Origin: MFD00082-c5 sp963697995
GTDB lineage: Bacteria; Chlamydiota; Chlamydiia; Chlamydiales; JAJFMB01
Reading direction: 5' to 3'
Assembly (NCBI GenBank): GCA_963697995.1
Contig: OY969110.1
Location: forward strand, 992,001-1,056,000
Length of the DNA stretch: 64,000 nucleotides
This document shows, in pieces, positions 51,224 to 59,287 of the stretch. The stretch's first letter is position 1. The number at the start of each line of letters is the position of its first letter. The translations under genes were made by a program, and so were the position numbers. The notes under the pieces were generated by a model. That model had not been told where the DNA came from, did no database searches, and was given only the letters and a program-made list of their open reading frames with translations.

Positions 51224-51989
51224 ATGTTAAAAATTATGAGATATTTTGTTTTTTTTCTTTTGCTCCCTTGCTTGTTAAAGGCTGAAAAAGTCTTTAAAAT
51301 TGATGAAAAAGAGTATAAAATTATGGATAAATTGGCTCTTTCCCTCGATCCAAACCGTGATTCGGGAAAAAGCTCTAATTGGCACAACTATACAGAGATT
51401 TATTCCTATTATTTTAAAAATATCAAAAATAAACCTTTTAAATTTCTTGAAATTGGTATCAATAAGGGATCGGGAGTGCGGCTTTGGGAGAGTTATTTTG
51501 AAAATGCTGAATTGCATTTTATAGATATTAGCTTGGATCATGTGAACTACTTTTCAGACAGATCCCAATATCATATTGCTGATCAAGCTAACCCAGAACA
51601 ACTTTTGGAGGTGGTTCGTAAGGTCGGCGGTAAATTTGACATAATTATTGATGATGGTGGGCATACTATGACCCAACAAATTGTCAATTTCACCACTCTT
51701 TTCCCTTATTTAAATAGTGGAGGGATGTATATCGTTGAGGATTTGCACACCTCTTACTGGAAATCTCATGGGGGAAATGGGTCTAAAGAAGCGCCTCTTG
51801 CAGGCCCCAATACTGCGATTGAGTTTTTTAAAGACCTCGTAGATGAGGTGAATTTTGTGGGAGCTAGAACCGGTGAATCGAGCCGCAGATAGAGATTTGA
51901 GCTCAATTAAAAGCGAACTCAATATTTATCGGGAGGAGATTTTCGGTATCCACTTTTACGACAGTTTATGCATCATAATAAAACGGTAG
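51224..51989 (+). CDS. Exported class I SAM-dependent methyltransferase-like protein (probable 3' frameshift)
   Basis: The first 22 residues (MRYFVFFLLLPCLLKAEKVF region) form a Sec signal peptide. The rest is a Rossmann methyltransferase of the MycE/CmcI type: motif I FLEIGINKGSGVRLW (about residue 75), acidic loop LHFIDIS, FDIIIDDGGHTMTQQ (metal/SAM site of this family, about residue 142) and GGMYIVEDLHTSYW. Enzymes of this group methylate sugars or hydroxylate; the substrate here is unknown. The frame as sequenced stops at 51892 after ARTGESSRR. A shift near 51855-51865 would continue it as EPVNRAADRDLSSIKSELNI and so on, to a stop at 51989, which fits the family's C-terminus better. A periplasmic or secreted SAM-dependent enzyme is odd, since SAM is cytosolic, and may point to export into a host. 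Confidence 0.7.
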
Positions 51990-52097
51990 TCACTAATACT
52001 CCGTAAATTATATATAATTATTGAACGTAGATGAAGAAATAAGTGTTCTAATGATTAAATGTTAGGCGTGAAAGTGAATTTCGAAAAAAACTTTACT

Positions 52098-52376
52098 TAG
52101 TCGGCCCTGAAAAAGTCCTCTCCAATAAAAAGTGCCCCTTTTGACAAAAAATGCGTTTTACTCCTCACCAAACCTTGAGAAGGGGGGGAAGCGTCGTTCA
52201 CCGCTTTTTTTCTTGCAAAAGGATCACTTTTTCTTTGGAGAGTGCGTGTTCCATTCGCGAAATTTTTAAGTTTTTCTCATTGTCATATAATTAAACCTTG
52301 CAAAATAGGCTATGTCTCTCTTCCTCGTTAACTGCAAATTTTTCTCAAGGAACCCTTACTTTTTCAGGGCCGACTA
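52098..52376 (+). mobile_element. MITE copy C (279 bp, TA-flanked)
   Basis: Same orientation as copy A, both 18-base termini perfect, TA at each end. It lies between the methyltransferase and the ankyrin gene, 86 bases beyond the ankyrin stop. The rest of the gap 51990-52461 holds nothing else recognisable. Confidence 0.88.
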
Positions 52377-52461
52377 CATAGATTATGTAGGCCTGTTTTG
52401 CCCTTTTGCAAGATGGAGAAAAAGACTAAAAAACTCCACAACAAAAGTTTAGGGACAGGCC

Positions 52462-53646
52462 CTAGAACGGTGAACCATTATTGTTTAGAGCGAGTTTAAA
52501 AATGTCACTAGCTAATTCTTTACCAAATGCCGTACCCATTGCATTCATGGCAGAATTTGAACGAGTTGTAGTGGTCGTATTTGTTGTGTTATTAGATGAA
52601 GAGGAGCTTGTATAGGTCTGCCTTTTGAAACCGCCAAGTATGTGCTTTATATCATCACTTAGTTCGTTATAGACGCTTGGTAAAATTTTTTCGGGATCCG
52701 CGCCATATTTTACTAAAAGATTGATAATACCCTTGTTCCCAGCTAGACAGGCGCAAGCTAGTGGCGTATAGCAATCATTATCAATGACATCAATTTCAAC
52801 TCCTTTGGAAAGAAGGAAAGTGACAATGTCGATATGACCCCACCCTGCAGCGAACCTTAGAGGGGTTATTCCGTCTTTATTTTGTGATTTAAGAGCAGAA
52901 GATCCTTTTTTTTCAAAAATTATTTTTACTACCTCTAAATGACCGTTAAAACAGGCCATATGAATCGGTTGGTTTCCGGTGCTAGCTTCTAAGGGCTTTT
53001 CAATATCAGCCCCTTTTGCAAGTAGCATATTTACCATTTCGACATTACCATTAAGGCAACAATAATGAAGAGCGGTTGTCCCTTCATCATCTACAATGTC
53101 AATTGGATAACGGGATGGTACTTTTTTAGTTAATACTGACTTCATCAAAGCCACGTCTTGCCTTATTGCGGCTGTATGGATTTCTCTCTTAGGCCCCCCA
53201 CCTAATAAATTCGGATTGATAGTCACTTGATAACTCCCATCAGATAGCCCGGTGACGAGGACATGAGTTTGTCTAAGGTATATGGCAAGCTTTTCTGCTT
53301 TCATTTTAGTGCATTTTATAAAGCAAGGGGAAACGACCACTTTTTCGTTGTTATTTAGGGTTAGGAGCACATCGTTAAACCCAAAAATTTGTAAATGTTT
53401 AACGGGATTTTTGTAAGAGGTTGAGTGTTGGGCAAAGACGGAATGCCCTTTATAACAAGACTCAGTAGAATAGAGTGTGACTAGAGGAGTTTTTGTTTTC
53501 TCTGTAGAGGTTTGTGTCGATAATTTCAACGAATCTTTGCAAATATTTGTAATTGTTGTGGATATCACATGCTCTGTTTTGTAAAAGGTAGGAGATAGAT
53601 TATAAGTTATTTGAGGCGAGAAATTATTTCCTTCATATTTATTCAT
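52462..53646 (-). CDS. Ankyrin-repeat protein (394 aa)
   Basis: Residues about 155-335 contain five ankyrin repeats: HTAAIRQDVALMKSVL, TALHYCCLNGNVEMVNMLLAKGADI, QPIHMACFNGHLEVVKIIFEKKG, TPLRFAAGWGHIDIVTFLLSKGVEI and TPLACACLAGNKGIINLLVKYGADP. The N-terminal 150 residues are Ser/Thr-rich and polar with no recognised fold. The tail has a low-complexity Ser/Thr/Asn stretch (SSSSNNTTNTTTTTR). No signal peptide. Ankyrin proteins are common effectors in amoeba-associated intracellular bacteria; secretion is inferred, not shown. ATG 53646 follows GGAGAT. Confidence 0.9.
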   Translation of the reverse strand: MNKYEGNNFSPQITYNLSPTFYKTEHVISTTITNICKDSLKLSTQTSTEKTKTPLVTLYSTESCYKGHSVFAQHSTSYKNPVKHLQIFGFNDVLLTLNNNEKVVVSPCFIKCTKMKAEKLAIYLRQTHVLVTGLSDGSYQVTINPNLLGGGPKREIHTAAIRQDVALMKSVLTKKVPSRYPIDIVDDEGTTALHYCCLNGNVEMVNMLLAKGADIEKPLEASTGNQPIHMACFNGHLEVVKIIFEKKGSSALKSQNKDGITPLRFAAGWGHIDIVTFLLSKGVEIDVIDNDCYTPLACACLAGNKGIINLLVKYGADPEKILPSVYNELSDDIKHILGGFKRQTYTSSSSSNNTTNTTTTTRSNSAMNAMGTAFGKELASDIFKLALNNNGSPF

Positions 53647-53756
53647 GGTTTGAGATCTCCATATTTTTTAAAATTAGTTAAGAACACAATAAATTTGTCA
53701 CATTATAAGAATCAGATGATTTCAAGTCAAGAATTCAAACTTGATTAAACCTCTTG

Positions 53757-53918
53757 AGACTATCCCACTATTCAAAACAACCGCTTTTTGCGCCTTTTTG
53801 CATGGTCTGTAATGCAGATTCTTGGTCAACTTTAAGCCAAGTTACGCCCTACGAATCGGCACTGCAGCCTACGCAAAAAATCATCAAAAATCGCATTGTT
53901 CGAATAGTGGGATAGGCT
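53757..53918. mobile_element. Small inverted-repeat element of about 162 bp
   Basis: Ends are GAGACTATCCCACTATTC and GAATAGTGGGATAGGCTC, 17 of 18 bases complementary, with a partial extension (AAAACAA / TTGTTC). The interior has no coding sequence but a shorter internal inverted repeat (CTTGG...CCAAG). It fills most of the 293-base gap between the ankyrin gene and tetR. It could be a second, unrelated MITE family or a large hairpin RNA/terminator. Confidence 0.6.
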
Positions 53919-53939
53919 CTTGGGAATGAATAAGTGCCT

Positions 53940-54575
53940 CTATTTTAATTCTTTGTTGAGCAAAAAGTTGATTAGCGACTTTGTTAACCATAACTCGTAC
54001 TCATCTGATGTCCATCCTTTCTCTATCACAAACATACGGTAGAGATCGCGGCCCGTAAAAGCCCAAAGAATATCCCGAGCTTTTGTTTGATCTAATCCTT
54101 CAGCAAGGGATTTTTCTTTAATCATCGCCTTGATCGTCACCTCTTGCCTTTCGTAACGACGCATCTCTCTTATTTTTTCAAGCTCTTTAAATTCAGGGCT
54201 TAAAACAGAAGCTCCTCGAAAAATATCCATTTGAGCATTCTCTGCATCATACATCTCACGAGCAATTTTGGCTGAAAACGCAAGCCGTTTTTTAGGACAT
54301 TTCTCTCTTACGCTTTGTTCTACTAGCTGATGAAACTGCTCTTTGGGAAGCGCCTCATCTAAAGCCGCGCGAAGCACACCCCGCTTCGACTGAAAAAGAG
54401 CGTAAACTGTGGGGATCGAAACACCGGCTGACTCAGCAATTTTTTCAATCGTGACTGCTTCAAAACCAAAAGTGGCGAAAAGTGTTTTGGCTTCACTCAA
54501 AATGCGCTCTTTGGTCGCTTGAGCTTTTGAGTCTCTAGTCGTTGAACGGTAGGCTCTTTTGCTGTTTTCTGACAT
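53940..54575 (-). CDS. TetR-family transcriptional repressor
   Basis: 211 aa. The N-terminal TetR helix-turn-helix at about residues 20-65 reads ATKERILSEAKTLFATFGFE then VTIEKIAESAGVSIPTVYALFQSKRGVL. The C-terminal ligand domain is divergent, so the ligand is unknown. The gene is divergent from the NTF2-like/DipZ/hydrolase genes with a 90-base gap holding a strong promoter and palindromes, so it probably represses that unit and itself. Confidence 0.92.
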   Translation of the reverse strand: MSENSKRAYRSTTRDSKAQATKERILSEAKTLFATFGFEAVTIEKIAESAGVSIPTVYALFQSKRGVLRAALDEALPKEQFHQLVEQSVREKCPKKRLAFSAKIAREMYDAENAQMDIFRGASVLSPEFKELEKIREMRRYERQEVTIKAMIKEKSLAEGLDQTKARDILWAFTGRDLYRMFVIEKGWTSDEYELWLTKSLINFLLNKELK

Positions 54576-54580
54576 ATTCG

Positions 54581-54631
54581 TTATAGTTCACTCTATTTAA
54601 TATTGACTTATTGAATATAGTTTACTATAAT
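54581..54631 (+). promoter_or_regulatory. Promoter with TetR-type operator palindromes
   Basis: Promoter facing right: TTGACT (54603-54608), 17-base spacer, TATAAT (54626-54631). The palindrome TATAGT-TT-ACTATA (54616-54629) covers the spacer and -10. A related imperfect site TATAGTTCACTCTA lies at 54582-54595, close to the tetR start. Two sites in a divergent gap fit autoregulated TetR control. Confidence 0.65.
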
Positions 54632-54665
54632 CAATTTTGTTTGTCAAAAAAATAGGAGTTTAACG

Positions 54666-55007
54666 ATGGTAACGCAAGATCTAGGGGTAGCTTATTATAA
54701 AGCGCTAGGTGACAAGAGAATTGATCAAGTTAAAAAATGTTTGCATCCAAATATTCAATTTACCGATCCACAAGAAACGCTTAGAGGTCAAGAGGCTGTT
54801 CTTAAAGCTGCGGAAGGGTTTATGAAGGTTTTTAAAACGTTAACGATTCGTGCTAAATTTGGCTCGGATGAGCAAGCAGCTATTGTTTATGAGGTGGAAA
54901 TTCCAGGTCTTTCTAAAAAGTTGCAAGCAGTTTCTCTCTTAAGCTTTCAAGAGGGGTTAATCTCTAGTATTGAACTTTTTTACGATTCGAAATTTTTGAG
55001 TAGATAA
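54666..55007 (+). CDS. NTF2-like / SnoaL-type small protein
   Basis: 113 aa with the SnoaL/NTF2-like fold pattern: N-terminal helix (YYKALGDKRIDQVKKCLHPN), IQFTDPQETLRGQEAVLKAAEGF, then beta strands ending IELFYDSKFL. Such domains bind small hydrophobic ligands or act as isomerases and dimerisation modules; the substrate here cannot be told. AGGAG seven bases before ATG 54666. First gene after the TetR-controlled promoter, followed by dipZ and a hydrolase. Confidence 0.75.
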   Translation: MVTQDLGVAYYKALGDKRIDQVKKCLHPNIQFTDPQETLRGQEAVLKAAEGFMKVFKTLTIRAKFGSDEQAAIVYEVEIPGLSKKLQAVSLLSFQEGLISSIELFYDSKFLSR

Positions 55008-55074
55008 GACTTATTTAGTGGATGAATAACCTTTCAAAGATTTATTGGTAAGAAAAGTTATTTTGGGTATTAAG

Positions 55075-56754
55075 ATGCTTCTTCTTTGTTTATTTGCTTT
55101 TTTGGCGGGGATCGCAACTGTATTGTCCCCATGTGTGCTTCCCGTTTTGCCGGCGATTTTGTCGGGAGGTGTAGGAAAGGGGCGATATCGTCCCTTAGGA
55201 ATCATTATCGGACTTATGGGTAGCTTTGCCTTTTTTACTTTAAGTCTGACATTTCTCGTCTCTCTTTTTGGAATCTCGGCAAATGTTTTGCGCTATGCAG
55301 CTATTGTGATTATCGCCCTTTTTGGAATGGTGATGCTTTTTCCTTTTTTAAGTGATCAGTTTGCCAAATTCACCTCTTCTTTTGGAAATTTAGGTTTAGA
55401 GATTCAACAACAATCGCGGAAGAAGGAGAGTGGTTTTGGAAGTGGTTTTCTTCTTGGGATAGCTCTTGGGCTGATTTGGACTCCTTGTGCAGGTCCCATT
55501 TTGGCAGCTGTTACCACCCTTGTCGCAACGCACCGCTTAAGTTTAGATGTCGTCTTTATCACTTTAGCTTACACCCTAGGAACAGGTTTACCCCTTTTTT
55601 TAATAGCCTACGGCGGGCAGCAAGCCTTGACAAAATCGCCTTATTTAGCGAAGCATACCGAACAGATTCGACGCTTTTTTGGGGCTTTAATGATTTTGAC
55701 AGCGATTGGACTTGCCTTTAATTTAGAGTCGTATTTGCAACAAACCCTCATAAAATACTTGCCAACGCTTCATGTTGAAAATAGCGAAATCGTTGCAAAA
55801 GAGCTTGAAAAATTAAGACCCCCATCTCTTGTTAAAGAAAAAAGTGTAGCGCCAGAAATTGTGGGGAAGGAGTGGATTAACACACCCCCTTTAAGCATTA
55901 ACAGTCTTAAGGGTAAGGTCGTTTTGGTCGACTTTTGGACCTACAGTTGTATCAATTGTATTAGGACACTTCCTATTTTGACAAAATGGTATGACACTTA
56001 TAAGGATAAAGGGCTTGTGATCATTGGCGTTCATACACCTGAATTTGAATTTGAAAAAGATGTGGCCAATGTTAAAAAAGCAACCGAGCGGTTTCATGTG
56101 ACTTATCCTGTTGTTTTGGATAACGATTATAAAACATGGCAGGCGTATAGCAATAACTACTGGCCAGCTCACTACTTGATCGATCAAAACGGGATTATTA
56201 AGCAGGTTCATTTTGGAGAAGGGGGGTATCTTGAGACAGAAAACGGGATTCGAGAGCTTCTTGGAATGGCTCCTCTAGTTAAAGAGGAGAAGTCCCAACT
56301 CTCTCGTCCTCTAACTCATGAAACCTATTTGGGATTCTCTCGTGGTGAGCGGTACCAGTCGATGATCAAAAAAGATGAAGAGGCCTCTTATAACGACCAA
56401 ACGCCTTTGAAAGAAGACTTTGTTGGTTTAACGGGAAAATGGTTTGTGGGTAAGGAAAAGATCACCTCGAAGAGTCAAGAAAGCACCTTGAGTTTAAATT
56501 TTATTGCAGGTAATGTGTATCTCGTTATGGATTCTGAAAAGCCACAATTAGTTACGGTTTTATTGGATGGAAAGCCACTTCCAAGCACCTATTTTACCCA
56601 AGATATGAACGATAAGGGGCAAATTCTTGTTCAGGGGGCTCGCAAATACGACATCCTGGATCTTAAAAAAGAATACGGGCGCCACAAAGTGACTTTAGTG
56701 GTTCCTGAAGGAGTTTCTCTTTACGCCTTTACCTTTGGAGATCAAGATTTTTGA
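55075..56754 (+). CDS. dipZ: DipZ: CcdA-like membrane domain fused to TlpA-like thioredoxin
   Basis: About 559 aa from ATG 55075 (an upstream TTG at 55045 is possible but less likely). Residues 1-230: six-helix CcdA/DsbD-type electron conduit with the two conserved cysteines in TVLSPCVLPVLPAI and IWTPCAGPILAA. Residues about 265-400: thioredoxin-like AhpC/TlpA domain with the redox motif TYSCINCIRTLP (CINC). Residues about 430-559: beta-rich C-terminal domain typical of DipZ. The protein moves reducing power from cytosolic thioredoxin across the membrane to a periplasmic thiol partner. It sits in a TetR-controlled unit, and its TGA overlaps the TTG start of the hydrolase. Confidence 0.9.
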   Translation: MLLLCLFAFLAGIATVLSPCVLPVLPAILSGGVGKGRYRPLGIIIGLMGSFAFFTLSLTFLVSLFGISANVLRYAAIVIIALFGMVMLFPFLSDQFAKFTSSFGNLGLEIQQQSRKKESGFGSGFLLGIALGLIWTPCAGPILAAVTTLVATHRLSLDVVFITLAYTLGTGLPLFLIAYGGQQALTKSPYLAKHTEQIRRFFGALMILTAIGLAFNLESYLQQTLIKYLPTLHVENSEIVAKELEKLRPPSLVKEKSVAPEIVGKEWINTPPLSINSLKGKVVLVDFWTYSCINCIRTLPILTKWYDTYKDKGLVIIGVHTPEFEFEKDVANVKKATERFHVTYPVVLDNDYKTWQAYSNNYWPAHYLIDQNGIIKQVHFGEGGYLETENGIRELLGMAPLVKEEKSQLSRPLTHETYLGFSRGERYQSMIKKDEEASYNDQTPLKEDFVGLTGKWFVGKEKITSKSQESTLSLNFIAGNVYLVMDSEKPQLVTVLLDGKPLPSTYFTQDMNDKGQILVQGARKYDILDLKKEYGRHKVTLVVPEGVSLYAFTFGDQDF

Positions 56755-57581
56755 CTATTATCATCCCAAAAGATTTTGAAATTGAAAGGGAAGCCAATGC
56801 AATTTGGGTAGTAGTTGTCGTTATGACTCTTTTAGGGTTAGTTGCAGGTTTTTCACCTCTAGTTTTAACTCTTTTTTTAGTTTTTTTATTAGCCTCTGAA
56901 GCTTTTCGCAGGTTGTTAAAAGATCCAGGAATCCCTGGGGCAATCGATTGGGAATTGTTTGCTATTTTTCGAGCTATCTTTACCTATTTTAAAAGAGAAA
57001 AAGATGATCCGTATAATGGAAAAGAGCCGATTTTATTTATTCACGGCTACCTTCACAACAGTTCCGGATGGCTCGCCTTTAGAAAAAGGCTTAAAAAACT
57101 TGGGGTCAATCACCCCTTCTATACGATCGATTTAGGTTCACCCTTTCAATCAATAGAGGCTTATGGTGAAAAAGTAAGAAAAAAAATTGAAGAGATTAAA
57201 AGGGATACAGGTTCTAAAAGTGTTATATTGATTGGTCATTCGATGGGGGGAGTTGTAAGCGCTTTTGTTGAAAATGAATCAGTCTCCCATGTGATCACTT
57301 TGGGTTCTCCTTTAGAAGGCACAAAATTGGCGTTTATTGGAGTTGGAGCCTGCATAAAAGAAATGAAACAAAATCACCCCTTGATCGAAAAATTGAAGGA
57401 AAAAATCGTTCAATCAGAGGGTAAATACACTTTTTTTGGATCTTCTGGGGATTTTATTATTCTCCCAAGAGACTCGGCAAACCCTTTTGGTAAAGGGATC
57501 AAATTCTCCTCTCTTGGCCACCTTTTTCTCCTCTACTCTCAAAAAGTTGTAGGGGAAGTTGCTAAATTGATTAAAGATTAA
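56751..57581 (+). CDS. Alpha/beta hydrolase (lipase/esterase-like), membrane-anchored
   Basis: 276 aa starting at TTG 56751 within the dipZ stop. Two hydrophobic segments at residues about 17-45 form a membrane anchor. The hydrolase domain has the oxyanion-type FIHGYLHNSSGW (about residue 92), nucleophile elbow GHSMGG (Ser at about 163), an acid candidate in GSSGDFIILP, and a C-terminal His in SLGHLFLLYS. This matches triacylglycerol lipase-like/PGAP1-like hydrolases. The substrate is probably a lipid or ester; not determinable here. It overlaps the convergent dehydrogenase-like gene by four bases. Confidence 0.85.
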   Translation: MTIIIPKDFEIEREANAIWVVVVVMTLLGLVAGFSPLVLTLFLVFLLASEAFRRLLKDPGIPGAIDWELFAIFRAIFTYFKREKDDPYNGKEPILFIHGYLHNSSGWLAFRKRLKKLGVNHPFYTIDLGSPFQSIEAYGEKVRKKIEEIKRDTGSKSVILIGHSMGGVVSAFVENESVSHVITLGSPLEGTKLAFIGVGACIKEMKQNHPLIEKLKEKIVQSEGKYTFFGSSGDFIILPRDSANPFGKGIKFSSLGHLFLLYSQKVVGEVAKLIKD

Positions 57582-58570
57582 ATTGTAGGCTTTATTTTTA
57601 GGTGGCTTGTTTCATCTGTGACGTTTTTCATTTCGGCAAAATTGCCGATCAAATATTGCCTTAAGTTGAAACGAAAAATCTGGAAAGAAGCTTTCTCCTC
57701 CGATTTTGGCCTCGGAGAGACTTCTGGGGTAATGATCACGTTGGGTATCTTCCAAAGAGGGGAATTTGGCGGTATCGGAATTTGGTAAAAAGCGTCGATC
57801 ATCACCCCTTTAAGTTTTCCCTCAAGAGCGACTTTAAGCAAATCCTCCTCGTTGATGATATTGCTAGATCCTATCAGAATCAAAAGGGACCCCTCCTTCA
57901 TCAAATCGAGGTACTCTTTTGTAAACCACCCCTCGAAATCGCGGTTTAAAGGCAATGAAAGGCAAACCACATCAGCAATCGGCAAAACTTCTTTAATCTC
58001 ATCGAAGTTATAAGTTTTTTTACAATAGGGATGAAATCCCCCCTTTTCATCAGCTCCAAACACCCTCATTCCATTAGATGAGGCTTGTCTTGCAATCTCT
58101 CCTCCTTGAGTGTTTAATCCAATTTGTAAAAAGGTTTGCCCGTGTACCTCCTTCATAGAATCCCTAAGCTTGCTGTCCCAAATAAAGTGGGACCCTTGGT
58201 CGATTTTAAACCACTCAAACAAATTTTTTGAGAAAGCGAACACGCCGCTCATCACGTACTCCCCTATTTGTCTCGTGTTCTCCTCTTGTGTTATTGTCAC
58301 TAAAACGGTTTCTTTTTCTAAAATATCTTCGTAACAGATTTGATTTAAATGAGGGGTTGGGCAGTGAATCCAGCGAAGTTGGGGGGCTAAATTAAGCTCT
58401 TCTCTCGTTAATCGGTTTCCATAGATGATCTCCACAAGAGCCCATTGTTCTCGAGTCAAGTCCTTATAGGTCGTTCCCGGCATCGAAAGGTATAAATGGT
58501 GAGGAAATTCTTTAAAAAGTTGATTGATTTCCTTCTCGATAAGCTTTGTTTGGAGGAGTATGATGTTCAT
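57578..58570 (-). CDS. D-2-hydroxyacid dehydrogenase-like protein lacking catalytic residues
   Basis: 330 aa from ATG 58570 (MNIILLQTKLIEKE); an in-frame upstream start at 58612 would add 14 residues. The overall fold follows the D-isomer 2-hydroxyacid dehydrogenases: ADVVCLSLPLN, an LLILIGSS...INEEDLLKVALEGKLKGVMID segment, and PLWKIPNVIITPEVSP. However, the conserved Arg of the N(x)(A/S)RG motif is replaced (IGSSNIINEE), the catalytic His of TPH is Glu (TPEVSP), and the Rossmann GxGxxG is GLNTQGG. It therefore probably does not carry out NAD-dependent hydroxyacid reduction and may be a binding or regulatory relic. It is divergent from rplU, whose promoter lies in the 120-base gap. Confidence 0.8.
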   Translation of the reverse strand: MNIILLQTKLIEKEINQLFKEFPHHLYLSMPGTTYKDLTREQWALVEIIYGNRLTREELNLAPQLRWIHCPTPHLNQICYEDILEKETVLVTITQEENTRQIGEYVMSGVFAFSKNLFEWFKIDQGSHFIWDSKLRDSMKEVHGQTFLQIGLNTQGGEIARQASSNGMRVFGADEKGGFHPYCKKTYNFDEIKEVLPIADVVCLSLPLNRDFEGWFTKEYLDLMKEGSLLILIGSSNIINEEDLLKVALEGKLKGVMIDAFYQIPIPPNSPLWKIPNVIITPEVSPRPKSEEKASFQIFRFNLRQYLIGNFAEMKNVTDETSHLKIKPTI

Positions 58571-58628
58571 GAACTTTAGCCTTTTTTCAGTTTTTTTTGA
58601 GGCTATTGTCATTATCTTGATTTTCTCA

Positions 58629-58657
58629 TTGAATTCAAAGGGTTATTCCTTTATGAT
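58629..58657 (+). promoter_or_regulatory. Promoter of the rplU-rpmA-obg operon
   Basis: TTGAAT (58629-58634), 17-base spacer, TATGAT (58652-58657), ending 33 bases ahead of the rplU ATG at 58691. Confidence 0.65.
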
Positions 58658-58690
58658 CGAATCCAACCATTGAAGCTATTTGGAGCAAAC

Positions 58691-59008
58691 ATGTTCGCCA
58701 TTTTTAAAAAAGGAAGTAAGCAGTTTCGCGTAGAGGTCGGTTCTGTAGTCGATGTCGATCTCATTGATGCCGAAGCTGGTAGCACTGTAGAGTTTAACGA
58801 TGTCCTTTGCTTAGGAGAGGAAACAATCTCTCAAATGGGCGCCCCTTTTATTAAAGGATGCTCAATCAAAGCAAAGATCGTCGATACTGTATATGACAAG
58901 AAAAAAGTTGGTATGAAATACACACCACGTCAGCGTAACTATCGTAAATTCGGTCACCGTCAGCGTTACACTCGTGTGGAAATTACCGATATTAAGACAA
59001 AGGGGTAA
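58691..59008 (+). CDS. rplU: 50S ribosomal protein L21
   Basis: 105 aa from ATG 58691, which has GGAG at a proper distance and gives the family N-terminus (MFAIFKKGSKQFRVEVGSVV). An earlier in-frame start at 58670 would add seven atypical residues. The family signature KIVDTVYDKKKVGMKYTPRQ and GHRQRYTRVEI at the end are clear. A 23S rRNA-binding protein near L20. Six bases before rpmA. Confidence 0.95.
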   Translation: MFAIFKKGSKQFRVEVGSVVDVDLIDAEAGSTVEFNDVLCLGEETISQMGAPFIKGCSIKAKIVDTVYDKKKVGMKYTPRQRNYRKFGHRQRYTRVEITDIKTKG

Positions 59009-59014
59009 TGATTT

Positions 59015-59266
59015 ATGGCACATAAGAAAGGGCAGGGGTCAACCCGTAACGGACGCGATTCTCACTCACAGCGTTTAGGAATTAAAGTAGGAGCTGGTCA
59101 AATTGTTAAAACGGGACAAATTCTCGTAAGACAAAGAGGAACCAAGTGGCATCCTAAGAAAAATGTTGGTCTTGGAAAAGATGATACTTTGTTTGCATTA
59201 GCTGACGGGATCGTCTCTTTTTTAAAGAGTGACAAAACTTACGTCTCAGTCGAAACAGGTGCTTAA
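59015..59266 (+). CDS. rpmA: 50S ribosomal protein L27
   Basis: 83 aa. It begins MAHKKGQGSTRNGRDSHSQR and continues LGIKVGAGQIVKTGQILVRQ, the standard L27 sequence with the N-terminal arm that reaches the peptidyl-transferase centre. No cleavable Firmicutes-type extension. Between rplU and obg, as in most bacteria and in C. trachomatis. Confidence 0.97.
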   Translation: MAHKKGQGSTRNGRDSHSQRLGIKVGAGQIVKTGQILVRQRGTKWHPKKNVGLGKDDTLFALADGIVSFLKSDKTYVSVETGA

Positions 59267-59287
59267 AAAGCGCTTGGGGGGTTTTTA

